DNA from: Chrysemys picta bellii
Lineage: Eukaryota > Chordata > Testudines > Emydidae
Assembly (NCBI RefSeq): GCF_011386835.1
Contig: NC_088805.1
Location: forward strand, 17,914,836 to 17,978,835
Direction: 5' to 3'
DNA length: 64,000 nucleotides
Part shown: piece after piece, positions 35,795 to 48,800 of the stretch
Position numbering within the stretch: the first letter of the stretch is position 1
Layout: every line of letters begins with the position of its first letter
Notes under the pieces: generated by a model
What the model was told of the DNA's origin: nothing
What the model saw: the letters and a program-made list of their open reading frames with translations, nothing else
Databases searched by the model: none
Translations under genes and position numbers: made by a program

Positions 35795-35917
35795 TAGGGT
35801 TGCCAATTCTCCAGGATTATCCTGGAGTCTCTAGGAATTAAAGATTAATCCTAAATTAAAGATTATGTCATGTAGTGAAACCTCCAGGAATGTGTCCAAC
35901 AAAAACTGGCAATCCTA
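35795..35917. mobile_element. Small MITE, probable hAT
   Basis: The left end tagggttgccaattctcc and the complement of the right end, taggattgccagtttttg, form inverted repeats. The flanks acctcagt (35787-35794) and atctcagc (35918-35925) match at 6 of 8. The interior has the palindromic cue ctccaggattatcctggag at 35810. Size, terminal TAGGGTTGCC and an 8-bp flank fit a hAT-type MITE. Confidence 0.6.
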
Positions 35918-35939
35918 ATCTCAGCACCACGTCACACTG

Positions 35940-36420
35940 CCAGGATCAGACGATTGGCAGCCTGTGTGCAATGGTCAATTGCCAAGTTGCAGTCAGGAGA
36001 CCGGTAGCAAAGTCAGGATATCAGGGGGTCAGGGTCAGGCACTAGGTCACAGACAGCAGGCAAATAGCAAAAAGTCAGAGACAAATCAGGGTCAGAAATC
36101 GGAGTCTAGGGTCCACAGCAAAGCCAGGTCTGGAGCAGAGGCAAGCACAGTTTACGTCATTGCTCAGATAACTCCCCATGTGGGCTTCCTGGTTTATATA
36201 CCGACATGAGACAACCAGTCAGTCAGCTCTGAGGGGTCACCACTCAGGGCCTGCTGAGTGGTACTTCCTGCAGAGTTTAGCTTCACAGGGTCCTCCAGGT
36301 GAAACCCAGCCTAAGCTTACAATGCAGTGTCAACAGCTCAGAACCCCCATGATTCCACGTTCTAATCCCACAGGTTCTTACCCACACACGCCGACTAAAA
36401 GGCAAAGTCCTAAACATTTC
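35940..36420. repeat. cagggtca-rich repeat, family unknown
   Basis: Multiple loose repeats of gtcaggg/gtcagg and agtcagag occur between 35990 and 36110, followed by tttatatacc at 36193. The style resembles the non-coding part of a dispersed retroelement, but I found neither end. The open + strand frames here are by-products of the repeats. Confidence 0.3.
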
Positions 36421-39400
36421 AAAAGTGACTAATGATTTTTGGTGCCCACCTTGCAATACCATCGAGGTGTCAGATTTTTAGAGGGCAAATGCTCAGCACT
36501 TCCTCAAAAAATCAGGCCTCAACATGTCATAAGTTGGGCAGCCAAAAACTGAACCAACCAAATTCACAAATCACTGTTCCTTCTCAAGATGAAGCAGGAG
36601 CTTTGGCTGCATTATTTCTGACAAATCAGGAAGGAGAAAGGTGTGGAGAACAAGCCAGGTCTGCTTCCAGCAGCAGTAGGAGGCGCCGTTAATACTTCAG
36701 GGGATTTAATTTGTTCGTTTCTCAAGTTGGGAAGGAATGGAGAAGTTAAGGAAGTGACAATGGCAGCTCCTGGAGAAGAGAGGACATCTCTTACTGCACC
36801 CATGTCCTTTACAGGGTGTTCAGAAATTAGGACTCTGTCTACACCTTTGGCATACAGCATGAACACTGTAAAGTGGGCCCGGAGGAAATTCATCCTGGAA
36901 ATAACGACTAAAGCACTGCTAAGCAAGAACCACTGCATGGAATGAAGGAAGCATGGGCCCCTCTTCCCACCCTGCTTTGGCCAAATAGCCTGTTATTCCC
37001 CTAAATGAACTGCTTGGTTTGTGGACAAAGAACCTTCTGTCTAGAAGACAGAGGATAGGAAGCCAGCAGGTGGTTCTGTGAAGATGCCAGGAGAATAAGT
37101 CAAACCCAAATTAAAGAAGGAACAATAAATTGCAAAAATGAAATTCAGCTGGTTCATAGAGAGGGCAGAAGAATATTTTTCACAAACCAAAGAGCTTTTT
37201 GCGCTCGTTGATTTATTAAATGGGTTTTCCTCTTTCTGTTATTACTTCAGGCAACGGTTGAATTATTCACTGAGTTTTAGTTGGCTCTGTTGTTTCTAAC
37301 ACACTTGGACCACCTCAGGGGGAACGAACAAAAAGGAGCAAAAATCTGTTTAAGTTAACAAAACTAACAGGACTGGGACCTGTTCATTTAAGTTTCAAAA
37401 GCACAAGCACCAATTCAAATTTCCCTTTTTCATAAACCTTTGACAGATGCAGCTGTGTGAAATCAGGACATAGGCAAGGCCACAAGCAAAAAAACCCATG
37501 CATTTTACCAATTTTCTAAGTTCAAATGCAAACTAACCGGTTCTTTTATACATCATTACAATAGTAGCAATCCCGCCTCTTTCCCTAAGAATGAGGTTGA
37601 ACTTGGTCTTGCATGGTTTCACCCTTGGGGATACGTGCACAGTTTCTCCCTCCTTAAGTTCCAACCCCAGCCATTCAGACTGCTCCTTTCAACAATTCAT
37701 CATTATTGCACAAGACCACCAGGCAATAGGTATTTAATTTAGAGGTCACCATCCTCCTTTGCCAACCTAAACCTTCAGAGTTTAACTGTTCCTCCTCCAC
37801 AGTGACCTTAATCTATTGGCAGAGAGACTGATGTCAGGTTTTGAACCCGAGTTTTTGGTACCCTTGTGTGCAGAGTTGACATAAATAAATCAGGCTAGTG
37901 AAAACAATGCTCCCTTAGAAGACTCAGGAGGTACCATCCCAGCACTACTACTGGTTCCTGCATTCAGCTGCATTTTAGCTTTACAGCAAGTTCAGTGTGG
38001 CATTTAAATTCATAATAAAACCTGCATGATGCTGCTGTAATTGGTAGCTAGTTTCCAGACTTCAGCTGTGGAGGTACTTGGTCGTGAAAAAGTAAACAAA
38101 CAGGTCCATAAAAGCTCCCACTGGCCTAGCAAAGAAGGAATGTCCACACCAGAAAAAGCATTTTCAGGTTAGCTCACAGCAAGCGAGAAACCAACCAACT
38201 GGAGACTGAAAAATGTATAGAGTATTTGATGGAAAGAGAGTTCTTTATAGCCACATGAAAGCATGTGGAAATGTACAAGACAGAAAATAGAGCATTTTTG
38301 GTACAGCTGATCATCCTGCTAAAACCTGAAGTCTTTCGTCATTCTTTCAATTTCCCTTTAAAAGCCCTTCAATCTTTCTGGGAATCATGATCCTAGAACT
38401 TCATTTACTCAGGGTATTTAGCTTGAGCCAGAAGCCAAGTCCTACAAATATCTATAATCCATAGCAAAAAGAATGGAATGGGAAAGGGCCTAATGAAGGG
38501 AGCTAACATTCTGGCTACAGAAGAAAAACGAAATTTTAAGTGATGTGGCAAAATTATAAACAAAGCAAGAGACAATTAACAGATCCTCTTGCTTCCGGTT
38601 GAAAGTGATAGCCCTACCTACTAAAATCATTTCACTGGTACCTTAGGAAGACATGTCAGACACATTAGAGCTATGGTCAGATCATCATGCATTTGTCCAG
38701 TGCTTGAACATGCATTGGCTTAATTTACACAAGACTGATGTTTCCAAACTACCTTATTTACAGCCTAACAGATGTACTGGTAGCTGTATTATTGTGGAGC
38801 ACAGCAATCCAGTGGTCTACTAGGCTTTAACTGTACTTTCCTCTGTGGATATCTCAAGGGATACAACTACGACTGCCTTTAAATAGAAGCTGTTAATAAG
38901 GAGAAATAGTCTGAACATCAATAGCTATGTACTGAAATAGAGGTTCTGTGGCACATAATAGAAAGCCTCTTCAAAAATCAATAATTCACTACATGAGACT
39001 AAAATGACCTTCCACCAAGATGATTACATCAGTATTTATTCAAGTAGTCATCAGTTGTCCGTGCTGAAGATGACTGACTTAGCAAGAGATTTTGTGGACT
39101 CAGATGGCTGAAAAGTTCGAGTCTTGATTTACAACCCTCCCCCTCAGGTCAGAAAGGGAAATACTAATGCTTGCTCACTGTTTAACTCCCATTCCCTCTC
39201 CTTATGAAGAGTCCCATTCTCTGGCTGTTGAGTTACATCCTGCAACAGAAACATTCCACAACAGCTATTATTTTGGCTTCCTAAATTGATTTGTTTGCTG
39301 ATTGTTTCCCATACGTTACTAGCAATGGCACAACAGATAACATTCTTTTCCAGGCATATTTTTATTTCTAACACTGCCTGCCTCTTGATCTTTTGCCCAT

Positions 39401-42279
39401 TAAAAGTTTACCATGTAAAAAAAAAATTAGGTAAGGGAGGGTGGTGATTTGCCAGAGCGGCAATGAAACTTCTGCATGGATGCGGCTTGTCCATTCCAGC
39501 AAATCTATTGCTTCAGTGCTGGTTGTGGAATCTCTCTGCAAGCATACAAATGCATTTTGGTTTGTGCATGCTGAATAAGTGTACAGGGTAAGAATAAAAT
39601 TATCCACTATAGTGATCCCAAAAGTATGCCCTAATAGCTATTAGGTGACAAGTACTCCAAACCTCTGAATCACATATGTGTAAAACAAACAATCAAAGCT
39701 TTTTTTATTTTTGAGTCTAGAATTTTGTCTTTTTTGTTGTATTCTGGTAAAGCCTCTTCACTCTAATCCACACACTTCATAATGCCAACTTTCAGGCTCT
39801 TGTGTCATTGGGAAATTCTCAGTTGAGTAACTTCCATTCAACCCTAGCCAAGAGCATTAGAATATGTATTAAGCCGACATTCCATTATCCATGAGCAGCA
39901 CCCTAGCTAATCAATTTAAAACAAACTAACAATCAATGAAGTTTATTATGTGGGTTCAAAAAAAACCCCATATTGAGACCAGATCTTGAAACAAATCAAG
40001 ACAAACATCACTGGTATAAAAGTATTCATGGAAACTACATGGGAAAAAAAAAATGTAGCTTCCTTCCATATTAGAAGTTTAAAAAAATCTGCCATTCATT
40101 TGTAAGATATTAGAGATGGTTCTATGGACAGTAAAAGTAGTTCATATAATGTAAATAAGGCTCTCCGTTTGCAACAAGCAGAGCACATTTGACAGACATT
40201 TTTCAGTATCTTTATTGGATAAATTAATTTTTACCAGAATTTTTCAGGCAGGTAATCAATCTCCTTCTCAGTCGGGTATGTTTCATGCCAGAGCTGGGCA
40301 TGAAATTGACAGGAAGTAGTACAAATTGGACAAGGAGAGGCACAGACATTGAAGATTGCCTAAACTTGTATGCACCTTTTTTTTTTACAGTCTATGTAGG
40401 AGAGAGGCAGTGAGTTTGAAATATATTTAGTAAATTTACTACAGAGTTAGCAGATTTACAGGTTAAAGATGTTTTCATTAAAACAGACTTTAGATGCATA
40501 GAATTATTTGAGAGACATAACTCATTCACGTGCCCTTGAGGCAGCCCCAAAAAGAAGTTGAATCACATTAAACAGTCTCACAATGTACAAGCAACTAATT
40601 ATTGATATTACTGTATAACAGGAGATCTTCAGATATTTAGCATCTGTTCATTTTAATGAAGACTGCATGAGCAGAGGTCTGAGCTCAATGCTACTATGAT
40701 TAATTGGCTAAGCAGGAAACTAACATTTAATTCCCTCCACACTGACCCATTACCCTGCAGGATGGACACAAAAGCACATCTCTTTTCCCTGGCCTGTAAG
40801 GGCAGGAGATAGAATCACTATGAAAGTAACCTTGCTCAGGGGGAAGTGGCAGCCTCATGAAAAGTTTGGAGCAGCAGGGAATCTGAACGCAGTGAAAACT
40901 GCTGGGGAACTGCAGGCAGTCTCCCCCTAGGTGAGCAAATAGGAACCACTCTTGTTTTACCTTAATTTGCAACATTTAAACCTCTACACCAAGATTATTT
41001 GTAACCTTCCCCTTTCTTCCAGTCCTAGTAAAATACCCTTTCATTTATCTTCATGCCCGAGTTCTTTTTAGGATCCACCATAGCTGGCTGGTGCCTATAG
41101 GACCTAGCATTTCGAGCGCCTTCAGGGTCTGCCTGTGAGTTGTGGTACACCTGGTACATTACCAGTAACTTAGAGGTTTGGTGTACCAAAGCACAGAGAT
41201 GTTGTAACAACTACAATACCATTTGTGCTTTGAAGAAAAAGATTCCTATCTACCATGATATATTGAAATCCTGATTTGTGTTCTTAAGGTAGGTGTGAGT
41301 GTGAGAGAGAAATAGATATCTGTGATTCTGATCTTGTTGCTAAAGTCAACAACCCAAAAGAAATGCATAAAAAGCTCTATAATATCCTATTCTAATGCAG
41401 ATGCGAGATTTCAAACCAAAACCTTATCAGCATCAGCTTATTGAAGATGTCATCAAAATGCTATTTTACAATAATGTTGCAAACAACAAGTAATTGTAAT
41501 CTAAAATTATATTTGTATTAGAAAAACAACAAAATAGCAGCATACATGAGGCATACTGCTTGAACCAAGAGGCTCCCACACAGGTTTTATATATCATCTC
41601 AGAGCACACCCTCCGCAGTGTCTGAACAACCTTGTTTTCAGACCTGCCTAACCTTCAGCTTTCAAGTCTGGTCCCTGTCTCCCAAACTCCCTACAGAGAC
41701 CCCTAGCTTTTGGATGGTTGCCATAGTGGGGTCAGTGACCAAGATATATTCTCCTTCCTTTACCCAATAAACAAGTTTGGAAGAATCAGATTTTTAAACA
41801 GTAAATGGGGATTTCACCATGCACAAACAGGCCAAAAATATTTCCATTGATAATAACAGAAATTTACAGATAGGCAAAGAAAGAAAAATGCTGCTTGAGA
41901 ACAAGTTTGATTTAACAGATACTTACTTTGCGTACTTTGACATGTGACACTGACAATTTGTGTTTTAACCGTTGGAAAGCTTTAACTTTTTATGGAATTG
42001 GGGCACCCACTCTGCAAGTTTTATGCATATTTTGTGCCTACTGCATGCACATTTAATGTAGATAGAATGCCTGGGGAAAAACTGCAGACAGACTTACCAA
42101 CGTAGGCAGGTCTGACTTTAATACATCGGATACTTCCAAAAAATCTTCAACTTCTGCCTTCTGTGGATGATGCTCACAAGCAGCATTTCATCTGACACAT
42201 CTCGCTCATGTGTCCACTTGGTGAAGCATTGTTAGCATTGCTGGTGACATGGAAACAGCTGAAGGGCCAGCCTTCAGGC
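36421..42279. other. No gene recognised
   Basis: Nearly 6 kb of AT-rich DNA without a clear element. The + strand frame 36643-36945 (100 residues) and minus frames at 39144-39607 and 40727-40975 show no family I recognise. The segment 40838-40930 on the minus strand has an acceptor-like start and a weak donor (gttact) around an open frame, and is left as unproven. Confidence 0.45.
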
Positions 42280-42287
42280 CCACAGAC

Positions 42288-42417
42288 CAGTGGTTTTCAA
42301 CCTGCAGTCAGCAGACCCCTGAGGGTCCGCAGACGATGTCTAATATTGCCAAAGGGGTCTGCACCTCCATTTGAAATTCTTTAGGGTCCACATATGACAA
42401 AAGGTTGAACACCACTG
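42288..42417. mobile_element. hAT MITE with perfect 8-bp target duplication
   Basis: The left end cagtggttttcaacctgcag and the complement of the right end, cagtggtgttcaacctttt, are inverted repeats of about 16 bp. Both flanks read ccacagac (42280-42287 and 42418-42425). The 130-bp interior has no coding capacity. The ends match the solitary terminus at 9266. Confidence 0.9.
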
Positions 42418-43146
42418 CCACAGACAATCTACCTGGCACTCTGCCTGCTCTAATCTAAGATTGCTTTCCAAACATCCCTGGGCATTTGATCTGCCCCTGA
42501 GGCTGAAACCTCATTCACTTGCTTCCCTCCACAGGGAGGAGAGAAATAGCCCTGGTTCTGCTGCCCCTTAGCTTTCGTTGTGTTAAATAGGGAGGGAAGG
42601 AAGAACCCATGCAGCCCCTTCTCAGGACCAGGGAGCAGAGTCTGCTGGTGATGGCTGGTCTTCTGAAGAGACAGTGCACAACTCCCAGATGCCTTGGAGG
42701 GAACAAAGGAGAGAACAATCCCTCACCACTCAGTGAACTGGGTTGATAGACGAGTGTTTACAAAGTCAAGTGTTGGGGTATAGATTTCAGTTTTATATTT
42801 CTACGCTCTTGCCATTTGGCTCAATAGAAAAAAAACAAACCTACAGATTTTGTACTTATGGATGCGGAGATTTTGCACATAAAGCTCTGAACAGAGAGGA
42901 TAAAAGCTGGGACTGTTTTCCAGACTTTGGGGTGACACCAATTTCTGCTACACTACGATGCCTCATTTTTATTTCTCATAAAATTGGCCAGCAGATATGC
43001 ATCATGCAGAGTTGGCATTGAGAACAAAACTGATGGGCAGATCAATAAATAACTGCAACAGATATCAACTGGAGTCAAATTCCCCCCTGTGCTGATAAGG
43101 AGCACATAAATCTGGTGCTGGCTAAGTCCCACTTCAACCCTTAAGT

Positions 43147-43883
43147 AAGGGGTGGGCAAAGTACAGCCCACTGGCCACATCCAGCCTGTGGGACCATCCT
43201 GCCCAGCCCCCGAGCTCCTGGCCTGGGAGGCTCACCCGCGGCCCCTCCCCTGCTGTCCCCTCTCCCCCGCAGCCAGCACAATGCTCTGGGCGGTGGGGCT
43301 GTAAGCTCCTGGGGCAGCGCAGCTGCAGAGCCCAGCCTGACCCGGTGCTCTGAGCTGTGTGGTGATGGTGGCGTGGCCCGGCTCCAGCACCGCCAGCCAC
43401 CAGTGCTCCAGACAGTGCGGTAAGGGGGCACGGAGCGGGGCAGTTGAATAGAGGGCAGGGGAGTTCAGGGTGATGGTCAGGGGGCAGGTGTGTAGATAGG
43501 GGTCAGGGCGGGAATAGGGGGTTGAATGGGGGCAGGAATCCCAGGGGGGAAATCCGGAAGGAGGGGGGGTTGGATGGGGCAGCAGGGGTCAGTCAGGGCA
43601 GGAGTTCCGGGGGCAGTCAGGGGGACAGGGGAGAAGGGGTGGTTGGATGGGACAGGGGTCCCGGGGGGGCCATCAGAAATGAGAGGTGTTGGATGGGACG
43701 GCAGGAGTCCGGGGGTGATCAGGGGACAGGGAGCGGGGGAGTGTGGATGGGGCGGGGGTCCCCAGGGGGAGGGGGAGCAGATAGTAGGTGGGGGCCGGGC
43801 CACGACCCCCTCCCCTAACTAGCCCGCCATACAATTTCAGAAACCCGATGTGGCCCTCGGGCCAAAAATTTTGCCCGCCCCTT
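43147..43883. mobile_element. Non-autonomous hAT-like element with G-rich core
   Basis: The left end aaggggtgggcaaagtacag and the complement of the right end, aaggggcgggcaaaattttt, are inverted repeats, with further matches inside (ggccacatc on both). Both flanks read ccttaagt (43139-43146 and 43884-43891), a perfect 8-bp duplication. The core from about 43420 to 43800 is G-rich, made of cagtcagggggacaggg-type units like those at 1-639. All open frames over 43134-43822 come from this composition. Confidence 0.88.
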
Positions 43884-43953
43884 CCTTAAGTGGTGCACAG
43901 AACTTGTGCTGATCCTTTATACACAGAGGATTTTTTTTAAGTGTTTTAAATTG

Positions 43954-43983
<30 letters not shown>
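43954..43983. repeat. A30 homopolymer
   Basis: An uninterrupted A-run followed by a short CA tract. No retroposed element with a target duplication is visible upstream. A (TAAA)n tract follows at about 44066-44083. Confidence 0.9.
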
Positions 43984-43984
<1 letters not shown>

Positions 43985-44214
43985 ACCACACACACGGGGA
44001 GGCAGCTTAACAGAGAAAGAAACAAATCCATGATCCAAGATCCTGTCAGATTCCTCCTTTAAAAAATAAATAAATAAATAAAAGCTCCATGTTTCAGAAG
44101 GATCTCAGTGCACTTTGTAGCTATTCCAAGTATAGGAGAAAAAAGAAAAATGAAGACATTAATATGGGTGGCAATGATGCCAGTAACCACGTTCCAAGAA
44201 CTTCAGTGCAGGTA

Positions 44215-44432
44215 TCAAGTATCAGAGGGGTAGCGTGCTAGTCTGAATCTGTAAAAAGCAACAGAGGGTCCTGTGGCACCTTTAAGACTAACAGAAGTAT
44301 TGGGAGCATAAGCTTTCGTGGGTAAGAACCTCACTTCTTCAGATGCAAGTGGGTTGCACACCCACGAAAGCTTATGCTCCCAATACTTCTGTTAGTCTTA
44401 AAGGTGCCACAGGACCCTCTGTTGCTTTTTGC
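44215..44432. mobile_element. Palindromic Penelope-like terminal-repeat copy B
   Basis: The same subfamily as copy A, inverted relative to it. The long arm is on the left, starting tatcagaggggtagcgtgct; the right arm stops at gttgctttttg. The flanks tcagtgcaggta (44203-44214) and tcaatgcaggta (44433-44444) match at 11 of 12. At the centre the right arm has lost the CTGAAGA box and reads gcaagtgggttgcacaccca. The arms share 80-90 bp of near-perfect pairing. Confidence 0.7.
44304..44342 (-). ncRNA. Hammerhead-ribozyme-like motif, copy B minus arm
   Basis: The minus strand carries CTGAAGA (44336-44342), the helix II hairpin, GAAA and the GC-TTAT-GC-TC block ending at 44304, the same as in copy A. 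The opposite arm of copy B keeps GAAAGCTTATGCTC but has no CTGANGA box, so only this arm has a complete core. Confidence 0.4.
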
Positions 44433-45140
44433 TCAATGCAGGTAAGGTACCTTGTTATTATATCAGCTGGCGCACAACCTGTGTCTACGTGTCAAATAAG
44501 AAAAGTGAAGTTGGAAGTACTCAAACCCGCATGAATAGAAAGCTCATATCAGTTCCAGGAACAAGCGAGAACATTTCTGCACTTGAACAGTATCGGTCAC
44601 ATAAGAACACACACAGTTCTTTCTGTCCCTTTAAATGCTAGTTATTTCCCGGGAGCATTTCCCAACAATGATTCTCCTACACTTGGCTAAATAATTTGTT
44701 GCCATTCCAAATGCCTCTGGAAACATCAGCAGGATCCACATACCACAATTAAAAGCTGGCGAGTGCTCAACCCCGCTGCTCAACTACTAAACACTGTTTG
44801 TTCTGCAATTACCATACAACAACTGCTCCGTCTCCAAAAATGCCCCTCCAGCACTCCATTCACCAATTGAAAAAGCTAGAACTTTGGGACAGTTGCACTG
44901 TCATACATTCACAGTGTAATTTCGTTGCAGAAAGCCTATAAAAGTTGCTTCTGCGCACTGTAAATCTATTTAGCTCTCCTGTTCATGGAGAGAGTGAGGG
45001 CCTTCCTTAGACCATTTTGGATCTCCAAGCCCCCTTCCTCCCTGCTCAAACCACAAAGGCACCATATGTTGCTGTGTCCCCAACTCTAACACTCAAAGAA
45101 GGATGAATGAGAATGCGTTTGACTTAGAAAATATATCTAA

Positions 45141-45279
45141 GACCATGTCTACACTAGAAAGCTGTATCGGTACAGATATGCCGCTGTAAGATCACTCATG
45201 TAGCCGTGTTTTGCCGACGGGAGAGAGCTCTCCCGTCGACATAATAAAACCAGTTCAAAGAATTGCGGTAGCTATGTCC
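45141..45279. mobile_element. Truncated foldback MITE (gtctacac family)
   Basis: The end gaccatgtctacactagaaa and the internal palindrome gacgggagagagctctcccgtc (45218-45239) are characteristic of an abundant turtle foldback MITE. The copy is cut at about 45279 (gctatgtcca), where GC-rich sequence of another repeat starts. The right half of the foldback is not found after that repeat, so this is a truncation rather than a clean insertion. Confidence 0.6.
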
Positions 45280-45810
45280 AGGTTGGAGCAGAGGGTTTGG
45301 GGGAGCGTGAGGGCTCCAGCTGGGGGTGCAGGCTCTGGGGTGGGGCTGGGGATGAGGGGCTTGGGATGCAGGAGGGTGCTTTGGGCTGGGATCGAGGGGT
45401 TCGGAGGGGAATCAGGGCTGGGGCAGGGGTGCAGGAGGGGGTCAGACGTGCATGCTCCGGGCGACGCTTACCTGAGGCAGCTCCCAGAAGCAGCGGCATG
45501 TCCCCCCACCGGCTCTTACGTGGAAGTGCAGCTAGGCGGCTCTGTGCGCTGCTCCAGCTCCAGGCGCCACCCCCGCAGCTCCCATTGGCCGTGGTTCCTG
45601 GCCAATGAACTGGGGAACCGTGGAGTCATCGCTCAGAGAGTGGGGACGGAGGCAGCATGCCTGCAGAGCTGCCTGGCCACGCCTATGCCAGCAACAGCAG
45701 GGACAGGAAGCCACTTGCAGGGAGCTGCCTGAGTTAAGAACCCCAACTGACCTCAACATTTTTACCACGGACACTTGTGTCCATGTACAGACATGTTCCC
45801 AACCCCTGCA
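45280..45810. repeat. GC-rich dispersed repeat, left end missing
   Basis: The left half is G-rich with tandem gctggggcagggg-type units. The right half carries agctcccattggccgtggttc at about 45579, a segment also found in the GC-rich foldback at 25432, and ends ...cccaacccctgca. The right terminus (complement tgcaggggttggga) looks like a hAT-type end. The left terminus is absent where it joins the truncated MITE. Frames over 45211-45774 are artefacts. Confidence 0.45.
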
Positions 45811-48800
45811 CTAGCCTAAAACAGGAACACTTGCATAAATAAAAATATGAATATTAGAAGCATAACAAACCAACCAAAATCTTGGTTCTGTGAGCCCATG
45901 ATAATTCTGACCCAATTTCAGGCTTGGAGAATATAATTCAGACATTTTCAAATTGAATGAAAATTGAGCCATATCATTTCACGCAAATTAAGGGTCTGTA
46001 AAGGTGTTTAACCTGAACTCCTATTGACCCCCATATCAAATGCACCCCCGCTGACCTGACAGAACCGAATAGCTCAAAGGGGGCTCATTAATGTCTATTG
46101 GGTTGATGGTCCATGAAATAGAGTCTCTTAAGGGGCAAAATGGGCTCAGCATGACAGATGCCTAGAGCCATTAAGGACTTAAGTAAAATATCTGCATTTA
46201 AACTACTTTGTGCTGAAGAGATCCACCATTATTATCCCCTTCAAAAAATTGTGGCACCTTCTGCTATCTGGTGGATCTGAAATGTCTGACAGTAGGACAG
46301 AAGAAGCACATTTTCATTGTGTGGGGCTGGTTTTGAAACCGATAGTTGTAAGAACACAAAATGGAATTCAGCCCCCCCAAAAACATACCCCTGTGCTGCC
46401 ATCATTTTTGAAGGTTTAAACCAGACTCCTAATGCCAAAAATTCTACTTTCAGGTTAAAAAAAACCCAAAGGATTAATCTCTCCTTATTTCACTGTCACT
46501 AAAAATAAAATTATGACTTCTTAGTCTGAATCTTCTGCCTTAGCTCTGAACATATTTCTGCTGTGATGTACCCAAGTTTTCTTTAACAGTGGTAAAAATC
46601 TCCCCATAGGTATGGGTAAAATATTCGATTTTAAAACCTTAAACTCTGAAATAAACACGTTACCTCCATTGTGGGAAAAGCATGTTCTCTTCTAAGTCAA
46701 CAACAACAACTAAAACTATTACCCATAAGCCTGTGAGGCACTGATGGCACCCGAGTTTTCCACATTCACGAAAGGAAGAAAAAGTCACTCTCAATGATTA
46801 AACTAGCTGATAAGGAACAAAGCAGAAACCTTATCAAGCACGTGGTCTTATTTTATTTGCCAATTTCGATAAAAGTGGTAGGGTATGGGGAAAATATCCA
46901 CATATTTCATTTGCACTTTTGCACCTGTTTCCAGGAAGTCCAAAATGCTGTTTTTCAGAGTGTCTCTTTCTTCCCTCTGTGAGACGTCACTAGAAGGTAA
47001 TTTTACATGCCCATAAAATCATAACCGGATAACACACTACCTGCATTTTCCCAATTCAGCAATGGATTTCCCCATCCCTCCTCTCCCCCCCACACTTTAG
47101 AGAGAGAGAGAGACAGACACACACACACACACACACTTACTTACTTTCCTTTTACATAATCCAGGTAGATTTTTGTTTTGTTTGTAGATTTGACCCTGGT
47201 CTCTAATGGTGTAAGAAATTAAACACAAAGTGGAACCCTTTTTAGGATTCTTGAGGGAGATGAGCTGAAGCAAAATATTGTATCTCTGCTAGAGAAACTG
47301 TGAAGTTAATTTATAAGTGGATCAAGAGAGCCATAGAACAATGACCTAACCACCACCATTTCACAATCAATTAAGTCAAATTAGATTTCCCTGAGCAAAA
47401 AAACAAAAAAACATTCAAGTGGAAATTGTAAATAGTTGAAAAGACCACAAACAGTGAATGATGACAGCTACCAATACCTGAAAGTGGACATGTCTTATAA
47501 TGTTTTTCCTCCAGGCTGCTCAACTGAGCTTTCTCCTCCCATAACCACAAGGGTAAGGCAAGTTTACCATTTCAAAGTTATCTGTGGTTCAGTATTCCAA
47601 GAGATTTTATAATGCCCCAGCCATGTTTGGTAGAATATACCCAGTAAGGGTATATAAAAAGGTTTGCCTTTATAAATCTACTGTAAAACAAAAACAGAGA
47701 CAGTCACTGTAGGATGCGCAGCTTCTCTGAAAGATAAGGCCTTTTATTCAGGACACTGAAGATGGATTTAGCTGCTTGACTTAAGTTTGAACATTTTGGC
47801 CTGTAATTTAAAATTGCTGGCTGTCGGCTTTCAAAAGTTAAAATGTGCGCATCTAGGAAGGGAAAGTCAGTTCAATTGTTTCAAAATATTGATGGATAAA
47901 ATGGGATGTCTGCCATGATGCTGTCTCTACAGTGCCTAGCACAATAGTGTCCTGGTCCAAGACAGCTCATGGGCACTATAGTAATAGAAATAAATATTGA
48001 ATTAATAATAATAAATTAAGTCAGTTATGAAGAGGGCTCAAAGAAAGATGTCAAATAAGACAATTAGGTTTAAGCCTGTAAATCTGGTAGACGCTGGGCT
48101 GTAAGCATGTGAAGCACAGTGCCATAAGGAAAGTAAGATTGCCTTGGACAATTTTTCGGCATATTTTTCCATATTTTTTGGCATATTTTTTCTGCCACAC
48201 TAATAAGGCAGCTTATTGAATCTAACTTCATTGTTATGTAATGTAAATAATGAATGTATCATCATCCCCTAGAAGAAGTCCCTTGAGTGTACTGAAAATT
48301 AATTCAGGCCCCAATCAATCAGTGAGGCTTAAGTGCTTTACTGACCGGGGATCTCAATGGATCTCTTTTGTAACCTCTTTTGATGTTCTTGAGTCAGTCT
48401 TCAGATAAAGCCACATGTTACCTAAATGTAAAAATGACCAATGTATAGTAGGGGATAAGCAGAGCCAGTGATGGAGCAAGATGTGGTGATGTCAGCTCCA
48501 GGTTAGGTCTGTGACACAGAACTGAACCAGGGGTAAGCTTTCATCTCGTGTGGAGGAGAAGAGAGGTTTTGGAAGACAAAAATACCTCAAACATAACTAT
48601 CATTTTTTTGCTCCAAATCATGTCAAATAAACAAGTGTCATTCCATAGCAGCTCCTAAACTGTAACGTAACCTCGGCAGTTTTTCATAACCATCTAACTT
48701 TTAGGAAGTAACATAGGATTTTCTAGGCTACCCATAAGACTTGCTGATTTTTGTTGGCGTGTTCAAAGCAGGCCTGGGCCATCACCTAAAAATAGCATCA

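Noticed and set aside
43134..43822. Several 75-108 residue frames on both strands
   Set aside because: All arise from the G-rich tandem core of the hAT-like element; composition explains the lack of stops.
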